From Saprospiraceae bacterium (GTDB lineage Bacteria > Bacteroidota > Bacteroidia > Chitinophagales > Saprospiraceae): 64,000 bases of DNA. Numbering within the stretch: the first letter of the stretch is position 1; each line of letters starts with the position of its first letter. Below the pieces are notes generated by a model. It saw only the letters and a list, made by a program, of their open reading frames with translations, had not been told where the DNA came from and did no database searches. This document shows, piece after piece, positions 56,001 through 63,992 of this stretch. A program made the position numbers and the translations under genes. The stretch is from contig JAWKLJ010000002.1 in the NCBI GenBank assembly GCA_041392805.1, positions 2,061,001 through 2,125,000 on the forward strand, written 5' to 3'.

Positions 56001-56148
56001 TGGGGTAATAACCATCGAGGAATTACAAATTTTCCTTGACCTTAGAGTGCCTTACCTCGCCGAAAAGCAAAAAGGAAAACCGCAACATCCGGCTAACAAA
56101 TCAGCTACCCGGCTAAAAAAGAATACGGGGATATTTATGGTTTATTGA
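53029..56148 (+). CDS. Secreted caspase-family (C14, metacaspase-type) protein
   Basis: 1039 residues. Signal peptide 1-22 (FFCSFSFAQ). Residues about 30-360 are propeller-like repeats with 'GGYAVIGSSSSGPFGEEDVW' and 'GGYAIAGQTKS' style blades. Two CARDB/Ig-like domains (about 420-650) and a further beta domain follow. The caspase domain is at about 765-1039 with the dyad His850 (VFISSHGK) and Cys900 (VFIDACHSG), then 'FASCSDSEFSYEDDAWNNGA' and 'GVITIEELQIFLDLRV'. Known C14 enzymes cleave after Arg/Lys (metacaspases) or Asp. Here the enzyme must act outside the cytoplasm. Its 3' end overlaps the flavin reductase gene by 7 bases, tail to tail. Confidence 0.9.
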   Translation: MKAIQFLKTTFFLFFCSFSFAQADLHLLSNWEYSIPEGTNEKINKVINSIDGNIIAVGETVGDSGKDTDGLFLVIDPKTGRKRNNSKQFGDGGNDAFKSVIQNYDGTFTIVGYKTLGNREGKKGWIINVDLNGDIIEEHLSQKIPGENELIDIAINSKGEALAMGMAYENRAQQLFTVSISNGKPLSNRLIGNDELVWGRALTSGADDNFVLVGTTSNENRTHQNDIWLLKVDAKGLDKWGGPKFFGDTGLQQGLGITTSYLKGGYAVIGSSSSGPFGEEDVWLLKIDESGRKEWDEFYGGYSTDKGTAVIELSEGGYAIAGQTKSHMPKASFSILNMIITDAQGKTVDTKTQSIFKGEDDNTALGLVELFNGEDLVLTGSSAFKKNQQFSRSFVGAFSYKLRSNQQTGDDTFGNANTEILSLSSATFFDANGNKALEAGERGYYVFNVKNNSSKNLHDISGQISVDNLRSELDFWKEIKLGTIPAGKSKRLIIPVKAQRPLSDMVKLNVNLAVEGRFAASSMAQVEAAQVDPPKLIVSHTNFTPAANPSPGETVKLLMELTNLGGMITPLIPAKFILPPGVNPQGSASIQVPGIRPGEKQMISFYFTVDPSFQDNNITITFETSKQGTLDAVSKTLFLPFERSIVRTPQDEIYWVTPDPDEHNGKTIEVSEREVDIKVMALSDRELLKKNFSNRVNGRRPQGQKMDESTLSPPNNFQGRYRQTYSSKVRLEEGLNEIEIIYVDEDGNTVKSQSRTLTINYIPKDKPNLYVLSIGVEHGDLKYTVKDAKDFAATYYGLKDNSGQGFKKVDVRQLLNKHETEKINIQKAFKDLRNWGIKDGDLVVVFISSHGKILDNNKYVLMPSDYDPRYEDITAIDFNEDVLKQLRSVDGNKLVFIDACHSGIAGSRSFTDGAASKVMNDLIQSTDGLEIFASCSDSEFSYEDDAWNNGAFTKAILEAFRNEPVEIDGKRISADIFKDNAITRERENGSDGVITIEELQIFLDLRVPYLAEKQKGKPQHPANKSATRLKKNTGIFMVY

Positions 56149-56621
56149 ATGGCTCGATAATTGCCCTGAAAATAAAGGAGTGGTGTTTGGGTGGCATCAT
56201 GCCTTACATCCACCACTTCGCCTATGAATATGATGTGATCACCACTTTCAATAGAAGTGGTGAGCTTGCAATCGAGCCAGCCGAGCGTACCGTCGATTAG
56301 AGGAGACCCCGTTCTCCCCCTCGTATGTTGAACCATTTCAAAACGATCTTCGGCGCTTAGCTCCTTGTTCGCAAAACCATTCGATACCATCTGTTGGTCC
56401 TCGGCTAATATATTGACGGCAAAACATTCATTTTCTAAAAAAATGGAACAGCCATTTGATTGTTTATTTAAACAAAACAAAACCAGTGGTGGATCAAGCG
56501 AAACTGAGGTATATGAATTGGCCGTAAAACCAAATATATTATTGCTCGAACTGGTGGTTATTACAGTGACTCCCGTGGCAAATTGTCCCATTACCTTTCT
56601 TAATTCCAGCGTATCTACCAT
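56142..56621 (-). CDS. Flavin reductase-family protein (FMN-binding split barrel)
   Basis: About 159 residues from the ATG at 56621; an in-frame start 45 bases upstream would add 15 residues outside the domain. Flavin_Reduct features: 'MGQFATGVTVITT', 'GFTANSYTSVSLDPPLVLFC', 'FAVNILAEDQ', 'GDHIIFIGEVVDV'. Known role: NAD(P)H-dependent reduction of FMN/FAD, often to feed a monooxygenase; no such oxygenase is next to it. Tail-to-tail overlap with the caspase gene. Confidence 0.9.
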   Translation of the reverse strand: MVDTLELRKVMGQFATGVTVITTSSSNNIFGFTANSYTSVSLDPPLVLFCLNKQSNGCSIFLENECFAVNILAEDQQMVSNGFANKELSAEDRFEMVQHTRGRTGSPLIDGTLGWLDCKLTTSIESGDHIIFIGEVVDVRHDATQTPLLYFQGNYRAIQ

Positions 56622-56865
56622 TGGTATAAAATTGAAATATTGCACGAAAATAAGATTCTTTAACACTTCTAATTCAAAGAAGTTGTCTAAAGTTGCTTTT
56701 TTGAGGTGAGAAAGCCGGATTAATGCACCAATAATCTATCTCAGAGATAGTATCTTGCATCCCATACTGGCCACCCGCCTAAACTTGGACGGTCGAAAGT
56801 TGATGCTCGTTAGTCCTTAGTCCTAAACGGGAAGCCTCTATACTTACATAAAATAACAGGTTGCA

Positions 56866-57714
56866 ATGTTTCAAACTTTAATTGATGCCCAGGAACTCAA
56901 GCCTTTAATCGGCCAACCCAATTTGGTCATTATTGATTGTCGCTTTGCGCTTACTGATACAGAAAGTGGAAAAGCTGAGTACCAAGCGACTCATCTTCCC
57001 GGTGCGCATTATGCTCATTTGGACCGAGATTTGTCTGGCGAAATAATCCCTGGCAAAACAGGGCGACATCCTTTGCCCGAGATCAAAACATTTGCCGATA
57101 AATGTTCGCAATGGGGAATTAATGCCGATACCCAGGTAGTGGCTTATGATCATGGCAACGGCGGTATTGCCGCCCGACTTTGGTTTTTGCTCAGATGGCT
57201 AGGTCACGAAAAAGTAGCGGTCCTCAATGGCGGTTGGGCACATTGGCAGAAGCTCCAATACCCTGTTACTGCTGAAATAACACCAGCTATGCCAAGTGTT
57301 TTTACCCCCAATAGGCAAGAAGGGTGGATCATAGACCTGAATACACTGGCTCAAGTGTACCAATCTGCCTCCTGCTTGGTCGTGGATTCGAGAACCGCTG
57401 ATCGCTACCGAGGTGAAAACGAAACCATTGACCCCGTAGCAGGACATATCCCCGGTGCCATCTCCGCGCCCTTCCCGGACAACCTGGGCCCCGATGGCCT
57501 CTTTTTAGACAAGGCGACCCTTGCAGCCCGTTTTGACCAGCGTCTGCAAGGCCATGACCTGAAGCAAACGGTGTTCTATTGTGGCTCAGGCGTGACGGCC
57601 TGTCATAATCTGCTCGCCTTGCATTATATCGGGCGGACAGAGGCCAAATTGTTCCCCGGATCCTGGAGCGAGTGGATCACCGCCACCCACCTGCCCGTAG
57701 CCCTCGGCGCCTAG
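56866..57714 (+). CDS. sseA: 3-Mercaptopyruvate/thiosulfate sulfurtransferase (tandem rhodanese)
   Basis: 282 residues, two rhodanese domains. The first (about 1-130) is inactive-type, with 'VVAYDHGNGGIAARLWFLLR'. The second carries Cys239 in 'FYCGSGVTACHN'; the CGSGVTA loop is typical of mercaptopyruvate sulfurtransferases. Known reaction: moving sulfur from 3-mercaptopyruvate or thiosulfate to cyanide or a thiol acceptor. Cytoplasmic. A MarR gene starts 51 bases downstream on the same strand. Confidence 0.93.
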   Translation: MFQTLIDAQELKPLIGQPNLVIIDCRFALTDTESGKAEYQATHLPGAHYAHLDRDLSGEIIPGKTGRHPLPEIKTFADKCSQWGINADTQVVAYDHGNGGIAARLWFLLRWLGHEKVAVLNGGWAHWQKLQYPVTAEITPAMPSVFTPNRQEGWIIDLNTLAQVYQSASCLVVDSRTADRYRGENETIDPVAGHIPGAISAPFPDNLGPDGLFLDKATLAARFDQRLQGHDLKQTVFYCGSGVTACHNLLALHYIGRTEAKLFPGSWSEWITATHLPVALGA

Positions 57715-57764
57715 CCCTTTAATGACATGGAAAAAACACCTACGCCTTCTATTACGATGACCAT

Positions 57765-58208
57765 ATGAATCCAAAAGACGAACCTAAAAAAATAGGCTAC
57801 TATCTGGAACGAACAACCCGTATCGTCAAGTTGAGTTACTTGCAAGCTTTTGCCAACCTGGGCGTAGATATTACCCCCGAACAATGGGTGATCCTCGATA
57901 GTTTGTACCAACGTAATGGCCAATCTCAAACAGAATTGGCTGGCGATAGCTTTAAAAATGCACCAACGGTTTCCCGCATCCTGGATTTATTAGAAAGAAA
58001 AGAACTCATTGAACGACAACGCTTTAATAATGATCGCCGCCGCTATAAGATCTTCCTCACCGACAAAGGCAAATTAATTGTCGAAAAAATTCAACCTGCC
58101 GTTACAGCGCTCCGACACCAAGGCTGGCAAAACCTCTCCGATGAGGATTACCTCGTTTTCCTCAGAATCATCAATCAGGTTTTTGATAACCTAGATGGCA
58201 CTGGGTAA
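57765..58208 (+). CDS. MarR-family transcriptional regulator
   Basis: 147 residues, winged-helix. 'TPEQWVILDSLYQRNGQSQT' starts the DNA-binding part, 'DSFKNAPTVSRILDLLERKE' is the recognition helix region, and 'RQRFNNDRRRYKIFLTDKG' is the wing, all with the MarR Asp-Arg-Arg pattern. Helical ends form the dimer interface. Ligand and targets unknown; the sulfurtransferase gene just upstream may be one of them (inference from synteny). Confidence 0.92.
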   Translation: MNPKDEPKKIGYYLERTTRIVKLSYLQAFANLGVDITPEQWVILDSLYQRNGQSQTELAGDSFKNAPTVSRILDLLERKELIERQRFNNDRRRYKIFLTDKGKLIVEKIQPAVTALRHQGWQNLSDEDYLVFLRIINQVFDNLDGTG

Positions 58209-58360
58209 TTGGGTAGGGGAGTATGGGAGTGGGGAGGTGAGGCCATGTGACTCTGCTCTGGCTTGTCCCAGGTTTTTGCCTGAAAAACCCTGCTACTTGG
58301 CATCATCATCAAGATGGAAAAACATTGCTTTTAGTTGAACCCGCTCGTCGTCGTTTGTAA

Positions 58361-59548
58361 CGACGGCGAAATATCAGTCCATGGAAACCAGACCAAGCGG
58401 GCATTGTCACCCTTAGCTGGGACGCCAATACCGAAGCCGACCTAGAAGGCTATCGCCTCTATCGCAGTTTTGTCTGGAATGGCCAATTTGTCCTGGTCAG
58501 CGATGGCACCATCCCAGACCACACCTTTTCCGATGATTTGACCAGGAATATACTGACCGATTCCATCTATTATCGGATACAAGCCTCCGATATTCGGAGT
58601 AATTACTCCGATTATTCTCCCACTATAGCCGTGAAACGGGCAGATATTACTCCACCCGCCTTGCCGGTACTACACAAAGCCATGCCTACGCCAGCCGGCA
58701 TAGCCTTGGCCTGGCGCTACAGCAGCAGCGAAGATGTGGCCTATCATGAATTGCAACGCAAACCCAAGGGCGCCCCCGGCTGGGAAGCCATACTCACGAT
58801 TAGCAATGAAGAACGCGAACAATATGTCATCACCGACAGCACCCAGATCACGGGCATCTGCTACCTGGACGAAAGCCAATTGGAGAGACGAGAATACGAC
58901 TACCAATTTGTAGCCTTCGATGAAGGAGGCCTGGCGGCAGGCTCTGAGATCATCAGCGTTCGTCCCTACGATAGCGGCAGCCGAGGTAGCATTGAAGACT
59001 TCCAAATCGAACCTGACTGCCGCTGGGTTAATGGCGATTCCCCCATTGACCTAGCCCTGAAAGACAAAATGGAGCAAGTCATCAACCAATACGAAACCGT
59101 GGGTACCATCGATATCGCCCTGCGCAACAGCACCATCATGGGCCTGGAAATGGCGAGCATCATAGAAAACAGTGAGATGACCGCCTGGCAATCCTACACC
59201 GATCTGCAATTCTACAATGAAATAGACATCCTCCATACCGATTACGAAAATGGAACCACCACCCGCATTTGCAACATCACCCTCAACTGGTCCTACGAAT
59301 TGGAAGCCTCCATCAGCGGATTCCAAATCCACCGAAGTAGAGATGGCAGTCGGATGAAGTTGTACAAAACCCTGCCCATCGAGTTTTTCTTTGAGGGAGG
59401 AGCAGCTCCTAGTTCCGGCACCCAAAGCTTCAGCTATACGGATGAGGAAACCGAAACCCAGATTCGCTATGTGTATAAGATGATGGCGGTGTATAGTGAT
59501 GGGGGGTATTCGGAGTTGTCTGGGCCCTTGACTTTGGTGGTGGAGTGA
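58361..59548 (+). pseudogene. 5'-truncated fibronectin-III-type gene
   Basis: The frame opens right after TAA at 58358-58360 and begins inside a domain ('GIVTLSWDANTEADLEGYRL' at about 58402), with no start codon, signal peptide or promoter before it; the first in-frame TTG is at 58538. The remaining 395 codons hold about three FnIII-like domains ('SIYYRIQASDIRSNYSDYSP', 'TLNWSYELEASISGFQIHRS', 'IRYVYKMMAVYSDGGYSELS') with no sorting domain. It reads as the tail of a longer extracellular protein, cut by a rearrangement. The insertion sequence starts 83 bases after its end. Confidence 0.65.
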
Positions 59549-59631
59549 AAAATTACAATCTAACAAACAATCAAAAACTTGAAGTTACTGCGCTCAAAAT
59601 AAATATCTTATGAAAAAGGTAATGACTTCTA

Positions 59632-61022
59632 CAGCAATTTCTCATGTAAGGTGTACACGTTAGTTGTTTGAAATAAAGATATATCTTAGGGCATGCGAAA
59701 AAGCCATGCTCAACTGCGATCGGAATTGAATTATGATGTTCTGGTAAAAGAACTACGCAGTGATTTTAAAGAAATACCAGATCATCGAGCTCCCAATGTG
59801 GTTCATAAGCTATCGGATATCTTGATGAGCGCTTATGCTATCTTTAATTTAAAGTATCCTTCTTTGCTTTGTTTTGAGCAACAATCGGAGATAGAGCGTT
59901 CTAATCTTAAAGAGCTATTTGGCATCGATAAGATTTGTTCGGATGCTCAAATGCGTAGAGTCTTGGATGAGGTTTCACCAACAGCTTTACAAAGCCTATT
60001 TCCCAAACGTTTCGAGCTTTTGAACAGAAGCGGGATAAGTTCAGATTACCGGTTTTTGAAAAAATACTTACTCTTTAGTGTTGATGGGGTTCATTATTTT
60101 GAGTCCAGCAAAATCAAATGTAAGCGTTGTCTGGAAAGAAAGCATCATAAAGGGGACTCCTCTTTTCATCATTCGATGTTGGCCGCCGTTTTAGTCCATC
60201 CAGACCGAAGAGAAGTTTTCCCGCTGGGCTGTGAAGCTATCGAAAAGCAGGATGGGGTTAGTAAAAATGACTGTGAGTTGAATGCCTCTAAGCGCTTACA
60301 AGATACTCTCTTAGAAGCCTATGGCGAACAATCTGCTGTTATTGTTGAGGACGCCTTGTATGCTAATGAACCCCATATTGAACAAATTTTGAATAACGGT
60401 TGGGACTTCATTATTAATGTCAAACCAACTAGCCATGAGATCTTATTCAAGCATTTTGAAGCGCGTAAAGCTCGTGGACAGGTAAATACTTTAGTCCTTA
60501 AAGAAGCTAAAATAGAGCATCATTTTTACTGGATCAATAATGTGGCGCTTAATGGTCAGGGCAACATCCGAGTAAACTTTTTGTACTATGAAGAACACGC
60601 CAACGGGAAAAAGAAATGTTTTTCCTGGGTAACTTCTTTAAAGCTTCGTAAAAGTAATGTCTATGATATTATGCGCGGCGGTAGAGCCCGTTGGAAAATT
60701 GAAAACGAAGGATTCAATACGCTCAAAAATCAAGGATATCATTTTGAGCACAATTATGGACACGGGTACAATCATTTGTGTAATGTCATGGCATCTATTA
60801 TGCTTTTAGCCTTTGCTGTAGATCAAATTGTCCAGGCTACTAATAGACTCTTTAATGACATTTGGAGTGCGGCTAAAGCTAAAAATAGAGTATGGGAGCG
60901 TATCCGCGCTATTTTTATTATTCGACCGCTTAAATCTTTCAATGAACTTTTTCAAATCCTGGCTCAAATCTATGCTGTTCAGCTTGAATGAGCACGTAAA
61001 CACCTTACATGAGAAATTGCTG
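59632..61022 (+). mobile_element. Complete insertion sequence (1391 bp)
   Basis: Ends 59632-59659 and 60995-61022 are 28-base inverted repeats with 26 matches; both begin CAGCAATTTCTCATG. The element is flanked by TGACTTCTA (59623-59631) and TTACTTCTA (61023-61031), a 9-base target duplication with one difference. It carries one transposase gene that spans almost the full length; its stop lies four bases before the right end. The family name is not certain: DDE type, IS4-superfamily-like. Confidence 0.87.
59693..60991 (+). CDS. DDE transposase of the insertion sequence
   Basis: 432 residues, intact. Asp of 'LFSVDGVHYFE' (about 127), Asp of 'AVIVEDALYANEPHI' (about 219) and Glu in 'RGGRARWKIENEGFNTLKNQ' (about 340) fit a DDE triad with the IS4-like R-x3-E signature. 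A Cys-x2-Cys (KCKRCLERKHH, about 137) follows the first Asp. N-terminal 'DFKEIPDHRAPNVVHKLSDI' is typical of transposases with a family-wide helical head. Mobilises the element by cut-and-paste, if active. Confidence 0.9.
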   Translation: MRKSHAQLRSELNYDVLVKELRSDFKEIPDHRAPNVVHKLSDILMSAYAIFNLKYPSLLCFEQQSEIERSNLKELFGIDKICSDAQMRRVLDEVSPTALQSLFPKRFELLNRSGISSDYRFLKKYLLFSVDGVHYFESSKIKCKRCLERKHHKGDSSFHHSMLAAVLVHPDRREVFPLGCEAIEKQDGVSKNDCELNASKRLQDTLLEAYGEQSAVIVEDALYANEPHIEQILNNGWDFIINVKPTSHEILFKHFEARKARGQVNTLVLKEAKIEHHFYWINNVALNGQGNIRVNFLYYEEHANGKKKCFSWVTSLKLRKSNVYDIMRGGRARWKIENEGFNTLKNQGYHFEHNYGHGYNHLCNVMASIMLLAFAVDQIVQATNRLFNDIWSAAKAKNRVWERIRAIFIIRPLKSFNELFQILAQIYAVQLE

Positions 61023-61287
61023 TTACTTCTATACTTTGGGTGTTCATACTTGGAAAAATTTACAAAACAATGTAGCTTCGTTTATAGAGGCACATGGTGG
61101 AATCGCCACGGTTTTACTAGAAAATTTTAGGGTTAGTGTCGTCAAAATTTACCAACAGCGAAGGTCAACTGCACCTGTTGATTTTGTATCTTGCCATTGA
61201 AGAAATTGTATAGAGCTACATTCATGACTTCTAAGCTTTTAAAAACCAAATATAGAAGTGAATATTAATTGACCAAAAAACGATTAG

Positions 61288-61785
61288 ATGTTATTTAGCC
61301 AAAATGGAAACATACTAGGCCAAAAGTACAGCTTGTTATTTTCAACCTTAGGGCTAGTAATGTTTTTTTTTGTAATACTATGGCAATTTAGCCAGGATAC
61401 TCAATTCCCATTGGGAAAGACTTTACGCTATTTAAAGACTTTGCCAATTTTTTATCTTTTATTCATTATAGGAGTCGTATATCTATATGGCTGGATTTTA
61501 GGAGGGATTGCTGGAAAAAAGATAGTAGACCAACATAAAAATTATACGGTTATTGGAATATTAACAGCAATTAAAATTGTTATCCTTACAGCATTAACAA
61601 TAATCTTTCTAGAAGGAATCCCTTCACTTGAGTTTAATTTGACTTCTATAGGAGGGTTGATTAAACGAGCCATTGCCAGCGCTGGTTTTGCTTGCATAAT
61701 AATGTTCATTCCAGCTACTATTTTAGGAGGAATGTTCGGATTGATACTTTCAAGAAAAAGTGATAGGTCTACTGTAAATCGGTAA
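61288..61785 (+). CDS. Small multi-pass membrane protein of unknown function
   Basis: 165 residues with four hydrophobic helices (about 18-38, 52-74, 88-108, 128-152) and a C-terminal basic tail. I recognise no family. The region between the insertion sequence and this gene (61023-61287) holds a 60-codon frame without a start of its own and is otherwise unassigned. Confidence 0.6.
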   Translation: MLFSQNGNILGQKYSLLFSTLGLVMFFFVILWQFSQDTQFPLGKTLRYLKTLPIFYLLFIIGVVYLYGWILGGIAGKKIVDQHKNYTVIGILTAIKIVILTALTIIFLEGIPSLEFNLTSIGGLIKRAIASAGFACIIMFIPATILGGMFGLILSRKSDRSTVNR

Positions 61786-62056
61786 CAATCGGTCTCAGGC
61801 TTTTAAGGGCCAGAATAAGGTCTTAAAACATTACTTACTCGAGTTTTTTTTGAAAATAAAGGCCTTAGCTTTTTAGTTTTCGGACTTATTGATGAAAATA
61901 ACCCAATACACATCCTTATATCAATAAAACGATAGGAACTCCAAGTGATGCGAGTTTTCATAATCGCATAGGCGGTAGCCATTGTGATAAGATTTCACCT
62001 AAAACTTCTATTTAAAAAAGACAATTGCTTTGAAAAGCGCTCAAAATCATAAACGC

Positions 62057-62446
62057 ATGAATAGTACACTAAAACGCCTATTTCTATTTATTGGTTTTGC
62101 CATAGTTTTGTCGACCCCAATAAATGCACAAGATTATTGCTACGTCCGGCTAGGCGATGCCTCAGGTTTGAATACGGATACCTATCAGGCTGGACTAGAA
62201 ACAGCCACTCGTGAATTTATCCAGCAATATCCGACACTACAAGACTCCTTTAAAGTCTTTGATTTTGGCTTTTACCTACATCAGGAAAGCTACCAAGGCA
62301 GTTTTCCTGAAGTTCTCCAACAAAAGATTGACGAAGTGGCTAACCTTAGTCCGTACTATTTGCTATTTGGGAAGCAGACAGATAAAACGGGGGTGTACAC
62401 TAAGTTCTGGGTAGACCTGAAATTACCTGGATCCGGACAATTTTAA
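62057..62446 (+). CDS. Short secreted protein, possibly a truncated head of a longer one
   Basis: 129 residues from the ATG at 62057; a TTG at 62030 is also in frame. The signal peptide (ending PINAQ) is convincing. The rest ('CYVRLGDASGLNTDTYQAGL', 'EFIQQYPTLQDSFKVFDFGF', 'YYLLFGKQTDKTGVYTKFWV') has no family I know. After 'KLP' the frame runs 'GSGQF' and stops, while the +1 frame continues 'LDPDNFNALIWWHLTLEKTL' for about 30 residues, which looks more protein-like. The next gene is in the same frame beyond the TAA. So this may be the head of a longer protein cut by a frameshift. Confidence 0.5.
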   Translation: MNSTLKRLFLFIGFAIVLSTPINAQDYCYVRLGDASGLNTDTYQAGLETATREFIQQYPTLQDSFKVFDFGFYLHQESYQGSFPEVLQQKIDEVANLSPYYLLFGKQTDKTGVYTKFWVDLKLPGSGQF

Positions 62447-62458
62447 TGCCTTGATCTG

Positions 62459-63190
62459 GTGGCATCTGACTTTAGAGAAAACCTTAAACAGAGAATCACC
62501 AGCTCCCCGTCGTTTGCAGCCAAAATGATTTCCTCTGTCCCGCTCCCTAATAAATCACCAAAATTAAAAGATGATTTTGTTAATGCTTCAGATAAAGATT
62601 TATATATTAATGGCTTTATTGGAGGGCAGCTGAGGCATTCTGAATTAGATGATTTAAATTTATTATTAAGAGAAACAGCAGATTTATTTACAGACAATTA
62701 TCCCCCTCAATATTTGCCTCAGATTAAGCAGACAAGGCTTGAGGAGCTTTCTAATCAATTAGGAAGTTTTAATGGTTACTTAAGCAATTTAGATAATTTA
62801 TCTAATGGGGTTGAAATAAGCTTTAAATCCCAGCATTTTAATCCAATTGAAAATGCTTATCAGGTTGGATCAGCTTGGACTAAATTAAAAATACATATTC
62901 AAAATAGTAGGATATACGGAGTCACACCATTACCCTCTAATATGGAGCCTTACGATTTTTTAATCACTCTTGATGGCCAGCTTAAAATAGGGCTGGGACA
63001 TTTTAATCTTTCTGATAAGGCAAATAAGGTTTTGGGTGCAGGGAGATTAAAAATTAACATTGATGGTAAAATTTGGTGGATTGATGTAGGATCTGGTCAT
63101 TACAGACCGGGAGAAGATAACCCAGCAGAGGTTGAGGCCATTAGAACGCTGTTAAGAAAAAATAAATTGACAGCATTTTTAGGGGAATAA
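62459..63190 (+). CDS. Toxin-like C-terminal domain protein (GHYRP motif)
   Basis: 243 residues from a GTG at 62459, in the same frame as the secreted ORF before it and 12 bases past its stop; an internal ATG is at 62525. The last 110 residues ('KVLGAGRLKINIDGKIWWID', 'VGSGHYRPGEDNPAEVEAIR') have the pattern 'AG-x-(I/L)-x-(I/V)...(I/V)-D-x-x-SGHYRP' that I associate with C-terminal domains of Bacteroidota polymorphic toxins and contractile-injection cargo; this association is from memory. Base use turns AT-rich at about 62530, unlike the upstream part. A short gene follows 9 bases later, the usual place for an immunity gene. Confidence 0.5.
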   Translation: MASDFRENLKQRITSSPSFAAKMISSVPLPNKSPKLKDDFVNASDKDLYINGFIGGQLRHSELDDLNLLLRETADLFTDNYPPQYLPQIKQTRLEELSNQLGSFNGYLSNLDNLSNGVEISFKSQHFNPIENAYQVGSAWTKLKIHIQNSRIYGVTPLPSNMEPYDFLITLDGQLKIGLGHFNLSDKANKVLGAGRLKINIDGKIWWIDVGSGHYRPGEDNPAEVEAIRTLLRKNKLTAFLGE

Positions 63191-63199
63191 AAAAATTAT

Positions 63200-63637
63200 A
63201 TGGAAAAAGATTTCTTTAAAGCAATGGAATCAAAATTGGCAGGTGATTTTTTTGGACCTTTTAGGTTTTCTAGGTATATGTTAAAGTATATAAATTACTG
63301 GGAATTAATTACTTATGACCAGATCAAAGAAATAGTGGAGTTGATTAAATACAATGGATCAACCTATACGTTTTTTCCTTTCTGTTATCTTTACCTTGAA
63401 ATAGATCTTTATAAGTATTATATAGAAAAATCTTATGACCCATCATGGAATAAGGAAAAGGCAAATATCCAGATTGAAGGCTTTGCCTCACATCCATTGG
63501 AGGCTGAGGAAAAAAGCAATAAGTTAGACGAATTTAAACAGTTAATTCCCAAATTAAAAAAGATAAAAAAAAGGCTAATAGAAGAAGGTGCATACATTGC
63601 ATCAGATGGCACTAAAAATTTAAAGAATATTTTATAG
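63200..63637 (+). CDS. Candidate immunity protein of the toxin-like gene
   Basis: 145 residues, no signal peptide, 9 bases after the previous stop. Helical, rich in Lys, Glu and Tyr ('FFGPFRFSRYMLKYINYWEL', 'FKQLIPKLKKIKKRLIEEGA'). No family recognised. Position, size, AT-rich base use and small acidic-basic helical character fit an immunity gene, which is inference only. Confidence 0.45.
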   Translation: MEKDFFKAMESKLAGDFFGPFRFSRYMLKYINYWELITYDQIKEIVELIKYNGSTYTFFPFCYLYLEIDLYKYYIEKSYDPSWNKEKANIQIEGFASHPLEAEEKSNKLDEFKQLIPKLKKIKKRLIEEGAYIASDGTKNLKNIL

Positions 63638-63767
63638 TACAACTTTAGGGTCAGTAATATTTAAGGTAATAAGTAAATTTTATCCACAATAACCTGATTT
63701 TCAGCTACTTGAAATAACGTTTCAAACGAAAAGGTCAAAATGAACCTAAATAGTTACAGCGAAATTA

Positions 63768-63992
63768 ATGCAAGAGGGTTTTCATTACAAATCAATTTTT
63801 TGGTCAGGTGGGCAAAGTCAAGGTAAGGCATTTAGTTATGGAGCAGATGATTTGTCATTTTCTCATTCGCAGGGAGGTTTTGGTCATTGGACAAATAGTT
63901 TAGGACGCGGTCAACTTCCTCCAAGTATTGCTGATGATTTGAGTAATTTAGATGAAATTGTTAATTGGATTAAAAATATAGAGGGATTATAA
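63768..63992 (+). CDS. Small acidic hypothetical protein
   Basis: 74 residues; 'FSYGADDLSFSHSQGGFGHW', 'PPSIADDLSNLDEIVNWIKN'. No signal peptide and no family known to me, but its style (small, acidic, cytoplasmic, next to a toxin-like cassette) suggests a second immunity-type gene. An ATG at about 63741 opens another frame (MNLNSYSEINARGF) that would join this one with a one-base shift in the T-run near 63780, so the true start may be upstream. The coding frame stops 8 bases before the window end. Confidence 0.4.
   Translation: MQEGFHYKSIFWSGGQSQGKAFSYGADDLSFSHSQGGFGHWTNSLGRGQLPPSIADDLSNLDEIVNWIKNIEGL

Noticed and set aside
61009..61200. 63-codon frame at the right end of the insertion sequence
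   Set aside because: It starts inside the terminal repeat of the element, so its start cannot be original; left as a possible gene remnant.
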